A stretch of 37,103 nt of DNA from a virus: the IMG/VR virus record IMGVR_UViG_3300042866_001722, positions 1-37,103 of that record. One strand, written 5' to 3'. Positions 30,014-35,238 of this stretch are shown one piece after another. The translations under genes and the position numbers were made by a program. Position 1 is the first letter of the stretch, and every line of letters begins with the position of its first letter. Below the pieces are notes generated by a model that made no database searches, was not told where the DNA came from, and saw nothing but the letters and a program-made list of their open reading frames with translations.

Positions 30014-31447
30014 ATGGCACTCAACGACATCAAAGTTCCCAAAGAAAACGCGCAGGGCACGTTTGACGAAATTGCCTTGGCCGCGTCCGACCTCAAACTC
30101 GGCACCACCGCCAACCTCCCGCTCAAAACAGGCACAGGCGGCGTCATCGAGGCGGGTTCATTTTCCAACACGGCAGGGAGCTTTTGCGAGGGTAACGATG
30201 CGCGGTTGAGTGACGCGAGGACGCCCACGGCGCACGCTGCAAGTCACGCTTATAACGCCTCTGATCCATTAGAAGCGGCCGGTCTTGCAGCTACGGGCGC
30301 GGATGATGGGTCAATTTTACAGGCGGATGGCACAGGATTGTCTATTTGGGTAGATGGCCCGACTTGGGCTTCGCAAAACGTAGCTACCTCTGACATCGGC
30401 GCCGCCGCCTCTGGCTCCATCACCACATCGGGCCTCACCCAAGCGACCGCAAGAATTTTGGGAAGGACGAGTGCCAGCACGGGCGCCGTCGAGGAGATCA
30501 CAGTCGGATCGGGCTTGAGTCTGTCAGCGGGGGAGCTGTCTTCCACCGTCAGCGCGGGCATCCCTGCAACCCTCCTCGACGCCAAAGGCGACCTCATCGT
30601 GGCCTCGGCAGCGGACACCGTGGCGCGGCTCCCTGTGGGCGGCACGAATGGCCATGTGCTAACGGTTGATTCGGCGGAAACGCTTGGGGTGAAATGGGCA
30701 GCGGCGGCATCGGGCGGCATCTCCGCAGTCGGCGCATCCACCGCCGATGTCTTGAGCGTGTCGGGGTCTGATCTGGTTGCCGATGACCCGAACGCGGATC
30801 GCCTAATTTTCTACGATGACAGCGCCAGTAAACTCACCCACGCCACCGCAGGAAAAGGACTGTCATTCAATGGGACTACGCTAAATAGCGCCCCAGCGTT
30901 CCCCGTCGATCCCATATCGCGTGGCGCAACTTTCATATCTTTTATCGGCCACGCAGTGAGCGGCAACAGTGGTAACATGGTAAACACCTCTGGTGGGTTT
31001 GTTCTGTTTGCACCCGTGTATGTTAGAAAATCTGCCAACTATACAACGTTTTCTTGTGGGGTGGCGGTGGCGGGTTCTGCTGCTTCGCTTGGCAAAATGG
31101 CTCTATACACGATTAACGCGGCAGACGCGCTGCCGAACGCTCTCGTCTGTGAAAGCGGCACCTTTGCGGCGGACTCAACGGGCATAAAACAGCCGACGAT
31201 GGCTTCTACGTTCGTTTCTGAGGGGTGGTATTACATGGCTATTGGAACAAACAGCACGACCAACATGAACCTTTATGGCGACACCATGGCGTTGCTGCGG
31301 GGCGTATTTGGAGGATCGCCCCTTAACGCGCAGTCCTTTCTGCTGGATTTCTCACAAAAGCTCTACGCCGATTTGTGGCCTAATCCGTGGAACGGAACTG
31401 GATCTACATTCCGCAACGCTTTTCACCCCATAACCTCTTTAACCTAA
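30014..31447 (+). CDS. Main tail fibre protein (477 aa)
   Basis: Ala/Gly/Ser/Thr-rich, with recurring fibre signatures: NDARLSDARTPTAHAASHAY, GDLIVASAADTVARLPVG and GHVLTVDSAETLGVKWA. The C-terminal 150 residues (RGATFISFIGHAVSGNSGNM to the end) form a separate globular, probably receptor-binding, domain. The similar DLLYQGASTGQRLP and DLIVASAADTVARLP modules show relation to the preceding fibre. Confidence 0.75.
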   Translation: MALNDIKVPKENAQGTFDEIALAASDLKLGTTANLPLKTGTGGVIEAGSFSNTAGSFCEGNDARLSDARTPTAHAASHAYNASDPLEAAGLAATGADDGSILQADGTGLSIWVDGPTWASQNVATSDIGAAASGSITTSGLTQATARILGRTSASTGAVEEITVGSGLSLSAGELSSTVSAGIPATLLDAKGDLIVASAADTVARLPVGGTNGHVLTVDSAETLGVKWAAAASGGISAVGASTADVLSVSGSDLVADDPNADRLIFYDDSASKLTHATAGKGLSFNGTTLNSAPAFPVDPISRGATFISFIGHAVSGNSGNMVNTSGGFVLFAPVYVRKSANYTTFSCGVAVAGSAASLGKMALYTINAADALPNALVCESGTFAADSTGIKQPTMASTFVSEGWYYMAIGTNSTTNMNLYGDTMALLRGVFGGSPLNAQSFLLDFSQKLYADLWPNPWNGTGSTFRNAFHPITSLT

Positions 31448-31773
31448 TGAAACTTCAACGCTTTGCCCCAGACGGAACGCTGATTTTTGAGCAAGAGTAT
31501 CCCGATTCGCCTGCACCCCAGATCACAGCCGAGGAGGCTGTCAGCCAATACTTCAGCGCCTACCAGATTGCCGCCCTGCAACGTCTTGAGATGGCCCTCC
31601 TTCAAGCAGGCAAGCCCCTCGGCCCGAAGATGACCGCCTGCAAGCAGTGGCTGGAATCCGTCATGCTTGGCTGGGCTATGAATCCAACGCCCGCGCCTGC
31701 GGCCAGCTTCGGCCAGCCTGCGGCGAGCTTTGAAGAGGCCAGCGCCGAGGCCGTCACCGACCTCGCCGGGTAG
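31447..31773 (+). CDS. Fibre-associated small protein (108 aa)
   Basis: ATG 31447 overlaps the previous stop by one base. The first 75 residues look like a compact helical domain (SQYFSAYQIAALQRLEMALL), while the end is low complexity with a repeated ASFGQPAASFEEAS. Location right after the main fibre suggests a fibre assembly chaperone, by context only. Confidence 0.5.
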   Translation: MKLQRFAPDGTLIFEQEYPDSPAPQITAEEAVSQYFSAYQIAALQRLEMALLQAGKPLGPKMTACKQWLESVMLGWAMNPTPAPAASFGQPAASFEEASAEAVTDLAG

Positions 31774-31776
31774 GCT

Positions 31777-31782
31777 TTGACA
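31777..31782 (+). promoter_or_regulatory. TTGACA start-proximal element
   Basis: TTTGACACCCC, first T of the hexamer 19 bases before ATG 31796 of the lysis cassette. GGGGG at 31790-31794 region may add Shine-Dalgarno pairing. Confidence 0.6.
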
Positions 31783-31795
31783 CCCCGCTGGGGGC

Positions 31796-31963
31796 ATGAG
31801 TTACGTCCTCGATCGGCTTACCGAAAACTCCACTTGGCGCGGCTTGGTCATGCTTGCCACCGCCCTCGGCGTGCAACTTGACCCTTCACAGGCTAACGCG
31901 ATTATCGCGGTCGGCTTGGCGCTGGTTGGCCTCATCAACGTATTCCGCAAGCAGGCGAAATAA
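31796..31963 (+). CDS. Holin candidate (55 aa)
   Basis: Sequence VLDRLTENSTWRGLVMLATA then NAIIAVGLALVGLINVFRKQ: two helices, the second clearly membrane-spanning, and a basic tail. This resembles small phage holins found next to amidases. It starts the lysis cassette (TTGACA element), overlaps the lipoprotein gene, and is not in the reading-frame list because it is short. Confidence 0.65.
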   Translation: MSYVLDRLTENSTWRGLVMLATALGVQLDPSQANAIIAVGLALVGLINVFRKQAK

Positions 31964-32100
31964 TGCGTCTCGCATTGCTCGCTGTGGCGCTTCTGCTTTG
32001 CGGCTGCGCGGGGATGAAGCTCGGCGGCGGCTACCGCTTCGATACGAAAGAGTTTTTTCTGCAAATCGAGAAGCCGCTTGAGCCTTCGCTGAAGAAGTGA
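31963..32100 (+). CDS. Small lipoprotein, outer-spanin-like (45 aa)
   Basis: The leader RLALLAVALLLCGCAG contains a lipobox (LCGC, lipidated Cys 14). The mature part is 31 residues (AGMKLGGGYRFDTKEFFLQI...). Its location between holin and amidase is that of an Rz1-type outer-membrane spanin, but no inner-membrane spanin partner is visible. Overlap TAATG with the holin and GTGA with the endolysin. Confidence 0.6.
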   Translation: MRLALLAVALLLCGCAGMKLGGGYRFDTKEFFLQIEKPLEPSLKK

Positions 32101-32738
32101 ACATCCTTTCATGGTTCCAAAAACTCTGGCGCAAGCCATCAAACGCTGGCCGACCGCCGACCTCGCAGAACTCTTCCTCCTCGTTAAGCTCCAACTCGAC
32201 AAGCGAGCCGCGCACCACTCCGAAGGCGGCGGCATCCAAGCCGAAGTCGCCAAGCGCAAGAAAGTATCCCGAAAAGATACTAAATAGCCCGAACGTCAGC
32301 AAAGGCAGGCGCATCAAGCCGCAGGCTATTGTCCTGCATCACACGAGCGGAACCTACGGGGGATCTGTCGCATGGTGCATGAACCCTGCCAGCCGCGTGT
32401 CTTACCATTGCATTGTGGCCCGCGATGGACGGCGCTCCACGCTGGCAGATCCCGATGAAAGAGCTTGGCACGCGGGGGTTTCGTCCTGGCGGGGCAAGCG
32501 TGACCTTAACTCGTGGAGCATCGGCGCTGCGTTTGAAGGAGACACCAACCAGCGGGCGCTGGAAGCGGCAGAAATGGCAAGCATGGCCGAATACCTCGTG
32601 CCGCTCATGCGGAAATACGGACTCACCTTGGCCGACGTGACCGACCACCGCACCGTCAGCCCCGGGCGCAAAGACGATTTGAACCCGACCGAGCTAACGC
32701 GCTTTCGGACGTATCTCGCGGCAGCTTTGGCGGGTTAA
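32097..32738 (+). CDS. N-acetylmuramoyl-L-alanine amidase endolysin (213 aa)
   Basis: Residues about 75-200 form an Amidase_2/PGRP domain: IVLHHTSGTYGG (first zinc His), SYHCIVARDGR, ERAWHAGVSSWRG, GAAFEGDTNQ, and DHRTVSPGRKDDLNP (second zinc His; Asp at the third-ligand/catalytic site). It cuts peptidoglycan stem peptides from glycan. The N-terminal 70 residues are a short hydrophobic-basic start (ILSWFQKLWRK) plus a Ser/Lys-rich linker. GTG 32097 overlaps the lipoprotein stop. Confidence 0.85.
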   Translation: MNILSWFQKLWRKPSNAGRPPTSQNSSSSLSSNSTSEPRTTPKAAASKPKSPSARKYPEKILNSPNVSKGRRIKPQAIVLHHTSGTYGGSVAWCMNPASRVSYHCIVARDGRRSTLADPDERAWHAGVSSWRGKRDLNSWSIGAAFEGDTNQRALEAAEMASMAEYLVPLMRKYGLTLADVTDHRTVSPGRKDDLNPTELTRFRTYLAAALAG

Positions 32739-32742
32739 ATTT

Positions 32743-32819
32743 GGCGGGGTGCCGTAGAGAGCACCGTATGGTGTATCGAGTCGCGGCCCGATGCGGGCTC
32801 AACGCCCGGCCCCGCCCCA
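32743..32819 (+). repeat. tRNA-like hairpin element, copy 1
   Basis: GGCGGGG at the 5' side can pair with CCCCGCC at the 3' side, which is followed by CCA. A T-arm-like GCGGGCTCAACGCCCGG precedes that. The middle (CACC-GTAT-GGTG) does not give a normal anticodon arm, so this is not a proper tRNA. It starts five bases after the endolysin stop. Confidence 0.5.
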
Positions 32820-32983
32820 AACGCATACAATCTGCGCGGTAGTTCAAGGTGCTTGCGCCTGCGGAACCTTTAATAGCGCGGCCAGCTATTCAAGCCATGC
32901 CCTGTTACCGCAAAAAAAGCACCCGCCCTGGTGCGCTGATCTTACGGGAAGCGTGGCGGGTATGTTGCTTGAAATGTGGATAA

Positions 32984-33052
32984 TACCGGAACGTTTTGCA
33001 ACCACAAAAATTTGCGCGGTTCAAGGCGTATCTGGCTGCGCGCATGGCCTAA
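32984..33052 (+). pseudogene. Remnant of a second lysin C-terminus
   Basis: The frame read from 33011 gives FARFKAYLAARMA and a stop, matching the endolysin end TRFRTYLAAALAG. It lies in the same relation to the hairpin element as the real endolysin. An in-frame stop at 32981 cuts off the rest. It is best explained by an old duplication of the endolysin 3' end plus the element. Confidence 0.5.
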
Positions 33053-33056
33053 CTTT

Positions 33057-33112
33057 GGCGGGGTGCCGCCGTAGCGCGGCTCGATGCGGGTTCAATGCCC
33101 GGCCCCGCCCCA
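33057..33112 (+). repeat. tRNA-like hairpin element, copy 2
   Basis: Shares GGCGGGGTGCCG at the start and CGATGCGGG-TTCAA-TGCCCGG plus CCCCGCCCCA at the end with copy 1, but lacks about 20 bases in the middle. Covariation (CTCAACG versus TTCAATG in the loop) suggests a conserved fold. Confidence 0.5.
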
Positions 33113-33195
33113 ATGTCTTATTTAAGCGCATGACGATCTAAACGCGCAAAGTATTCTGGCACAGCTATTTCTTATTTAAGTGATTGCCGCCCCAA

Positions 33196-33231
33196 TGTCG
33201 ATGCCATCGACACATCCTCGAAACGTGTCGA
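33196..33231. other. Overlapping, mutually exclusive dyads
   Basis: TGTCGAT (33196-33202)/ATCGACA (33206-33212) and TCGACAC (33207-33213)/GTGTCGA (33225-33231) are perfect inverted repeats sharing the middle segment, so only one hairpin can form at a time. They could be an RNA switch, a repeated protein-binding site or part of an origin. Confidence 0.45.
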
Positions 33232-33375
33232 AAAAGCAGTCATTCGTATGCACATGGCAGCCGATGTGGATAGAAAGGGCCACAGATAACAAAAAGTGAT
33301 GCGTCTTTGTGACGATCGTTAGGCACTAACCCGGCTACGGCATAGCGATTGAAACAAGATCGGGTATGCAAGGAG

Positions 33376-33392
33376 GGGGGCGATTTGCCCCC
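33376..33392 (-). terminator. Hairpin closing the minus-strand operon
   Basis: GGGGGC (33376-33381) and GCCCCC (33387-33392) with a 5-base loop follow the stop of the last minus-strand gene by four bases. The T-run on the minus strand is weak (CTCCTTGC), so efficiency is uncertain. Confidence 0.5.
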
Positions 33393-33396
33393 GCCC

Positions 33397-33549
33397 TTAG
33401 CGCCATCCCAAAGCAATCGCCATGAACCCCGCGTTTGCGCAGGCATAAAACAGGAAGCACGTTCCGAGGGCTGGCTGTCCTTGGCTCCAGAATCCGTAAG
33501 CCGTCCAGAGATAGCAGACGGTGGTGATGACGAGGGGCCAGAAGGTCAC
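33397..33549 (-). CDS. Small two-helix membrane protein (50 aa)
   Basis: GTG at 33549 overlaps the stop of the HELTH gene (GTGA). Sequence: TFWPLVITTVCYLWTAYGFW, then about SQGQPALG, then TCFLFYACANAGFMAIALGW; two membrane helices with a short loop, ending in Arg. It belongs to the common type of tiny phage membrane proteins. It is too short for usual gene finders. In this operon it might be the membrane effector or anchor. Confidence 0.65.
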   Translation of the reverse strand: MTFWPLVITTVCYLWTAYGFWSQGQPALGTCFLFYACANAGFMAIALGWR

Positions 33550-33890
33550 GATGCCTTGTGCCTCCCGATGCTGATTTTGCCCTCATTGCATCTCGTCGCC
33601 GCCCACCGAACCACCGCACAGACCAGCCGCTCCAAGTCCCGAACGTGCGTCTCGTCAGTCGGCGGGATGCAGGCGTGCGTTAATTCGTGCGTGACGATGC
33701 CGAGAAGGTCGCCTTTCACCGCTTCGGGATTCAGCCACACGGTGCGCTTCTTGTAGTGGCACAGGCCGTCGAGCTTTTCCTTGTCGGGCGGACGCTCTAC
33801 CCGCACGCGCCACCATTGGCCGTCGAGCTTGAAGCGCATTGTCGGGGCTGGTTTCTTGCGCTTGCGCGGGGCTGTGGCGGGCTTTTTCAT
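33546..33890 (-). CDS. HELTH metallopeptidase-like protein, SprT-type (114 aa)
   Basis: HELTH at residues 68-72 is a zincin HExxH motif, followed by Glu80 in PPTDETHV which could be the third ligand. The N-terminal half is very basic (KKPATAPRKRKKPAP) with a beta part (WWRVRVERPP...KKRTVWLNPE), like minimal SprT/WLM-type peptidases that act on DNA-bound proteins. ATG at 33890 overlaps the HTH gene. Substrate unknown. Confidence 0.65.
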   Translation of the reverse strand: MKKPATAPRKRKKPAPTMRFKLDGQWWRVRVERPPDKEKLDGLCHYKKRTVWLNPEAVKGDLLGIVTHELTHACIPPTDETHVRDLERLVCAVVRWAATRCNEGKISIGRHKAS

Positions 33891-34153
33891 TTTAGCTTGT
33901 AGTGCCGCAGTGCCAAAACCCTCTGGCCGCACTGAACGCGATACATGGCCGTCTCGCAGCGGCCATCGTCGGCGGCTCGGCGGATGAGCTTTGCCATGTG
34001 GCTTTCCGACTTGCCGAGGAGCGTGGCTATCTCGCTCATCCGCAGCCAACCGGAGGGAACCTCGTCGGTGGCGGCCTGCGTGGATAGGGCCGCACACCAT
34101 TTGGCGAGATCAGCGTCGGGAGTCACATTCTTTGCTGACTTTTTGTGACTCAT
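33887..34153 (-). CDS. Helix-turn-helix protein (88 aa)
   Basis: LRMSEIATLLGKSESHMAKL (residues about 37-56) is a clear helix-turn-helix, followed by a wing-like basic segment (YRVQCGQRVLALRHYKLK). It overlaps both neighbours by four bases. It is likely the operon's DNA-binding regulator or a targeting subunit for the HELTH protein. Confidence 0.65.
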   Translation of the reverse strand: MSHKKSAKNVTPDADLAKWCAALSTQAATDEVPSGWLRMSEIATLLGKSESHMAKLIRRAADDGRCETAMYRVQCGQRVLALRHYKLK

Positions 34154-34884
34154 AGCGGCAAGCGGTAATGGGGGGAAAGGGTCTCCAACCGCACCACGGT
34201 CAAATCATCGGAATATTCAAACCAGCACAGGCCGTGGGCCCAACCGAGGGTCTGCCGGCGAGTCTGGGCATAGCCGACATCGAGGCGGATGCCGCAGCCG
34301 ATGTTGTAGCCGACCACCGGGCGCTGAGTGCGGCCCTGTTCCTGGGCAACGCGATGGGTGTGGCCGAACACGCAGGACATGCCTAGAGCCTCGGCATGGT
34401 CGCGGGCCGCGCTGACGTTATACATCACGCCGTGCAGGAAAAGGGCGTTGCCGAGCTTCACGCAGGCCGAGGGCCGCAGGCCGTCGTAGGGGATCAGCTT
34501 GGCCTTCATCTCCTTGGCTGCGTCGGAGATCCGACCGAGGACGTTGCCGGCGGCGTAGCTGACCACCGCATTGCCGCTGTGGGCCAGGCTTACCAGCCGA
34601 TGTTCGTGGTTTCCGAGCAGAATGTGGGTCGGTTCCAACTCGCGCAGAAAGGACAGCCCGGCGAGAAGGTCATCGGCCATGCTCTCGGCGCGGTCGGGAT
34701 CGTCAGGCTTGGCCGAGGACCGCAGCGCAGCCATGTCGGTGAAGTCTCCGAGATGCAGCACCGTGTCGGGCTTCCACTTCTCCCGCATCTTGAGCATCGC
34801 GGCGAGGGCTTTTGGATCGGCTTCGTGGCCGTGTGTGCAAGAAACCGCCAGACCTCGGCGGAATTTTCGGGTAACGCTCGCCAC
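34150..34884 (-). CDS. Calcineurin-like metallophosphoesterase (244 aa)
   Basis: Motifs in order: CTHGH (residues 16-20), GDFTD (46-50), GNHEHR (91-96), LHG (150-152) and GHTHR (174-178), the metal-binding set of the family. The first motif lacks the usual Asp (D-x-H is C-T-H here), which could alter the metal site or the reaction. Such enzymes cut phosphodiesters, nucleotides or DNA ends. GTG 34884 is preceded by TTGACA 20 bases upstream on the minus strand. First gene of the minus-strand operon. Confidence 0.78.
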   Translation of the reverse strand: MASVTRKFRRGLAVSCTHGHEADPKALAAMLKMREKWKPDTVLHLGDFTDMAALRSSAKPDDPDRAESMADDLLAGLSFLRELEPTHILLGNHEHRLVSLAHSGNAVVSYAAGNVLGRISDAAKEMKAKLIPYDGLRPSACVKLGNALFLHGVMYNVSAARDHAEALGMSCVFGHTHRVAQEQGRTQRPVVGYNIGCGIRLDVGYAQTRRQTLGWAHGLCWFEYSDDLTVVRLETLSPHYRLPL

Positions 34885-34898
34885 GAAGCGGCGCTGTA

Positions 34899-34904
34899 TG
34901 TCAA
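34899..34904 (-). promoter_or_regulatory. TTGACA start-proximal element, minus strand
   Basis: TTGACA on the minus strand with its first T 20 bases before the GTG of the metallophosphoesterase. It shows the element is not limited to the late plus-strand operon. Confidence 0.55.
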
Positions 34905-34915
34905 AGTCAGCATCG

Positions 34916-34947
34916 TCATTTTGAGATCTGCGAGATCATTAAAATGA
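34916..34947. promoter_or_regulatory. Nested dyad upstream of the minus-strand operon
   Basis: TCATTTT (34916-34922)/AAAATGA (34941-34947) encloses GATCT (34925-34929)/AGATC (34933-34937). Twelve potential pairs within 32 bases, 12 bases upstream of the minus-strand TTGACA. A good operator candidate for the accessory operon. The rest of 34948-35058 shows no gene. Confidence 0.5.
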
Positions 34948-35058
34948 GCAAACGCGGTTTTCTCTCTGACCAAAACACTCGATTCAAAAAACGGTGAGGC
35001 TGTGGCAAATGCTGGCAATTGCCTTGTAAGTCGTTGAAAAGACTTGCCGGGCGTTCAT

Positions 35059-35114
35059 CTCGAAATCGAGCGGAGAGCAATCTCCCATGGGTTCAAATCC
35101 CATCCCTTCCGCCA
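35059..35114 (+). other. attP: 3' part of a tRNA-Ser(CGA) gene
   Basis: In order: anticodon loop CTCGAAA (35059-35065), 3' anticodon stem TCGAG, variable arm GGAGA-GCAA-TCTCC (35072-35085), T-arm ATGGG-TTCAAAT-CCCAT (35087-35103), acceptor CCCTTCC, discriminator G and CCA (35112-35114). The 5' half is missing: TTCAT before the loop cannot pair with TCGAG. This is the expected attP identity segment of a phage that integrates at the anticodon loop and restores the host tRNA. Confidence 0.85.
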
Positions 35115-35127
35115 CCTTTTTCTCTGT

Positions 35128-35187
35128 AAAAGCCGCACAAGCTCAGACACTTACGCCGCTCCGGTGTCTTTGCTTGTCGCGGCTTTT
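35128..35187. terminator. Long stem-loop between attP and integrase
   Basis: AAAAGCCGC (35128-35136)/GCGGCTTTT (35179-35187), ACAAGC (35137-35142)/GCTTGT (35172-35177) and AGACAC (35145-35150)/GTGTCT (35164-35169) stack into about 21 pairs with a 13-base loop. A-run before and T-run after make it a possible bidirectional terminator. In the prophage it would stop transcription passing from the tRNA into the phage. Confidence 0.65.
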
Positions 35188-35220
35188 CGTTTGCCAAAGT
35201 TGGCAGCAAAGTGTAGGTTT

Positions 35221-35238
35221 TTGGCAATCTTGGCAATG
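35221..35238 (+). repeat. Tandem TTGGCAAT repeats, possible arm sites
   Basis: TTGGCAATC and TTGGCAATG stand in tandem at the integrase start, with another TTGGCA at 35200-35205 and an inverted TGCCAA at 35192-35197. They may be arm-type sites for the integrase or excisionase. Confidence 0.4.

Larger units (their letters stand above)
32739..33396. other. Intergenic region without genes
   Basis: No convincing gene on either strand. It holds two copies of a hairpin/tRNA-like element (32743-32819 and 33057-33112), a lysin C-terminal remnant (32984-33052), direct repeats (33106-33117/33188-33199; 33116-33126/33170-33180), nested dyads (33196-33231) and a minus-strand terminator-like hairpin (33376-33392). 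It could hold an origin, cos site or terminators. Confidence 0.6.

Noticed and set aside
13403-31782. TTGACA as ordinary -35 promoter boxes
   Set aside because: A 17-base spacer would put the -10 box on the start codon, the spacing varies from 19 to 23, and no TATAAT-like box is found there.
32743-33112. Functional tRNA genes
   Set aside because: Acceptor- and T-arm-like ends exist, but there is no acceptable D arm or 7-base anticodon loop, and copy 2 is only 56 bases.
32791-33141. Plus-strand ORF of 116 codons in the non-coding region
   Set aside because: It runs through both hairpin elements with abnormal Cys/Arg content and no start signal.
33240-33619. Two minus-strand ORFs (68 and 94 codons)
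   Set aside because: Their composition is shadow-like, and the second overlaps the small membrane gene at 33397-33549, which fits the operon coupling much better.
34590-35018. Minus-strand ORF of 142 codons opposite the attP side
   Set aside because: It overlaps the metallophosphoesterase out of frame and crosses the dyad; no domain.
35059-35114. Complete tRNA-Ser gene
   Set aside because: The 5' acceptor strand (GGAAGGG) and the D arm are missing upstream, so it is only the attachment segment.
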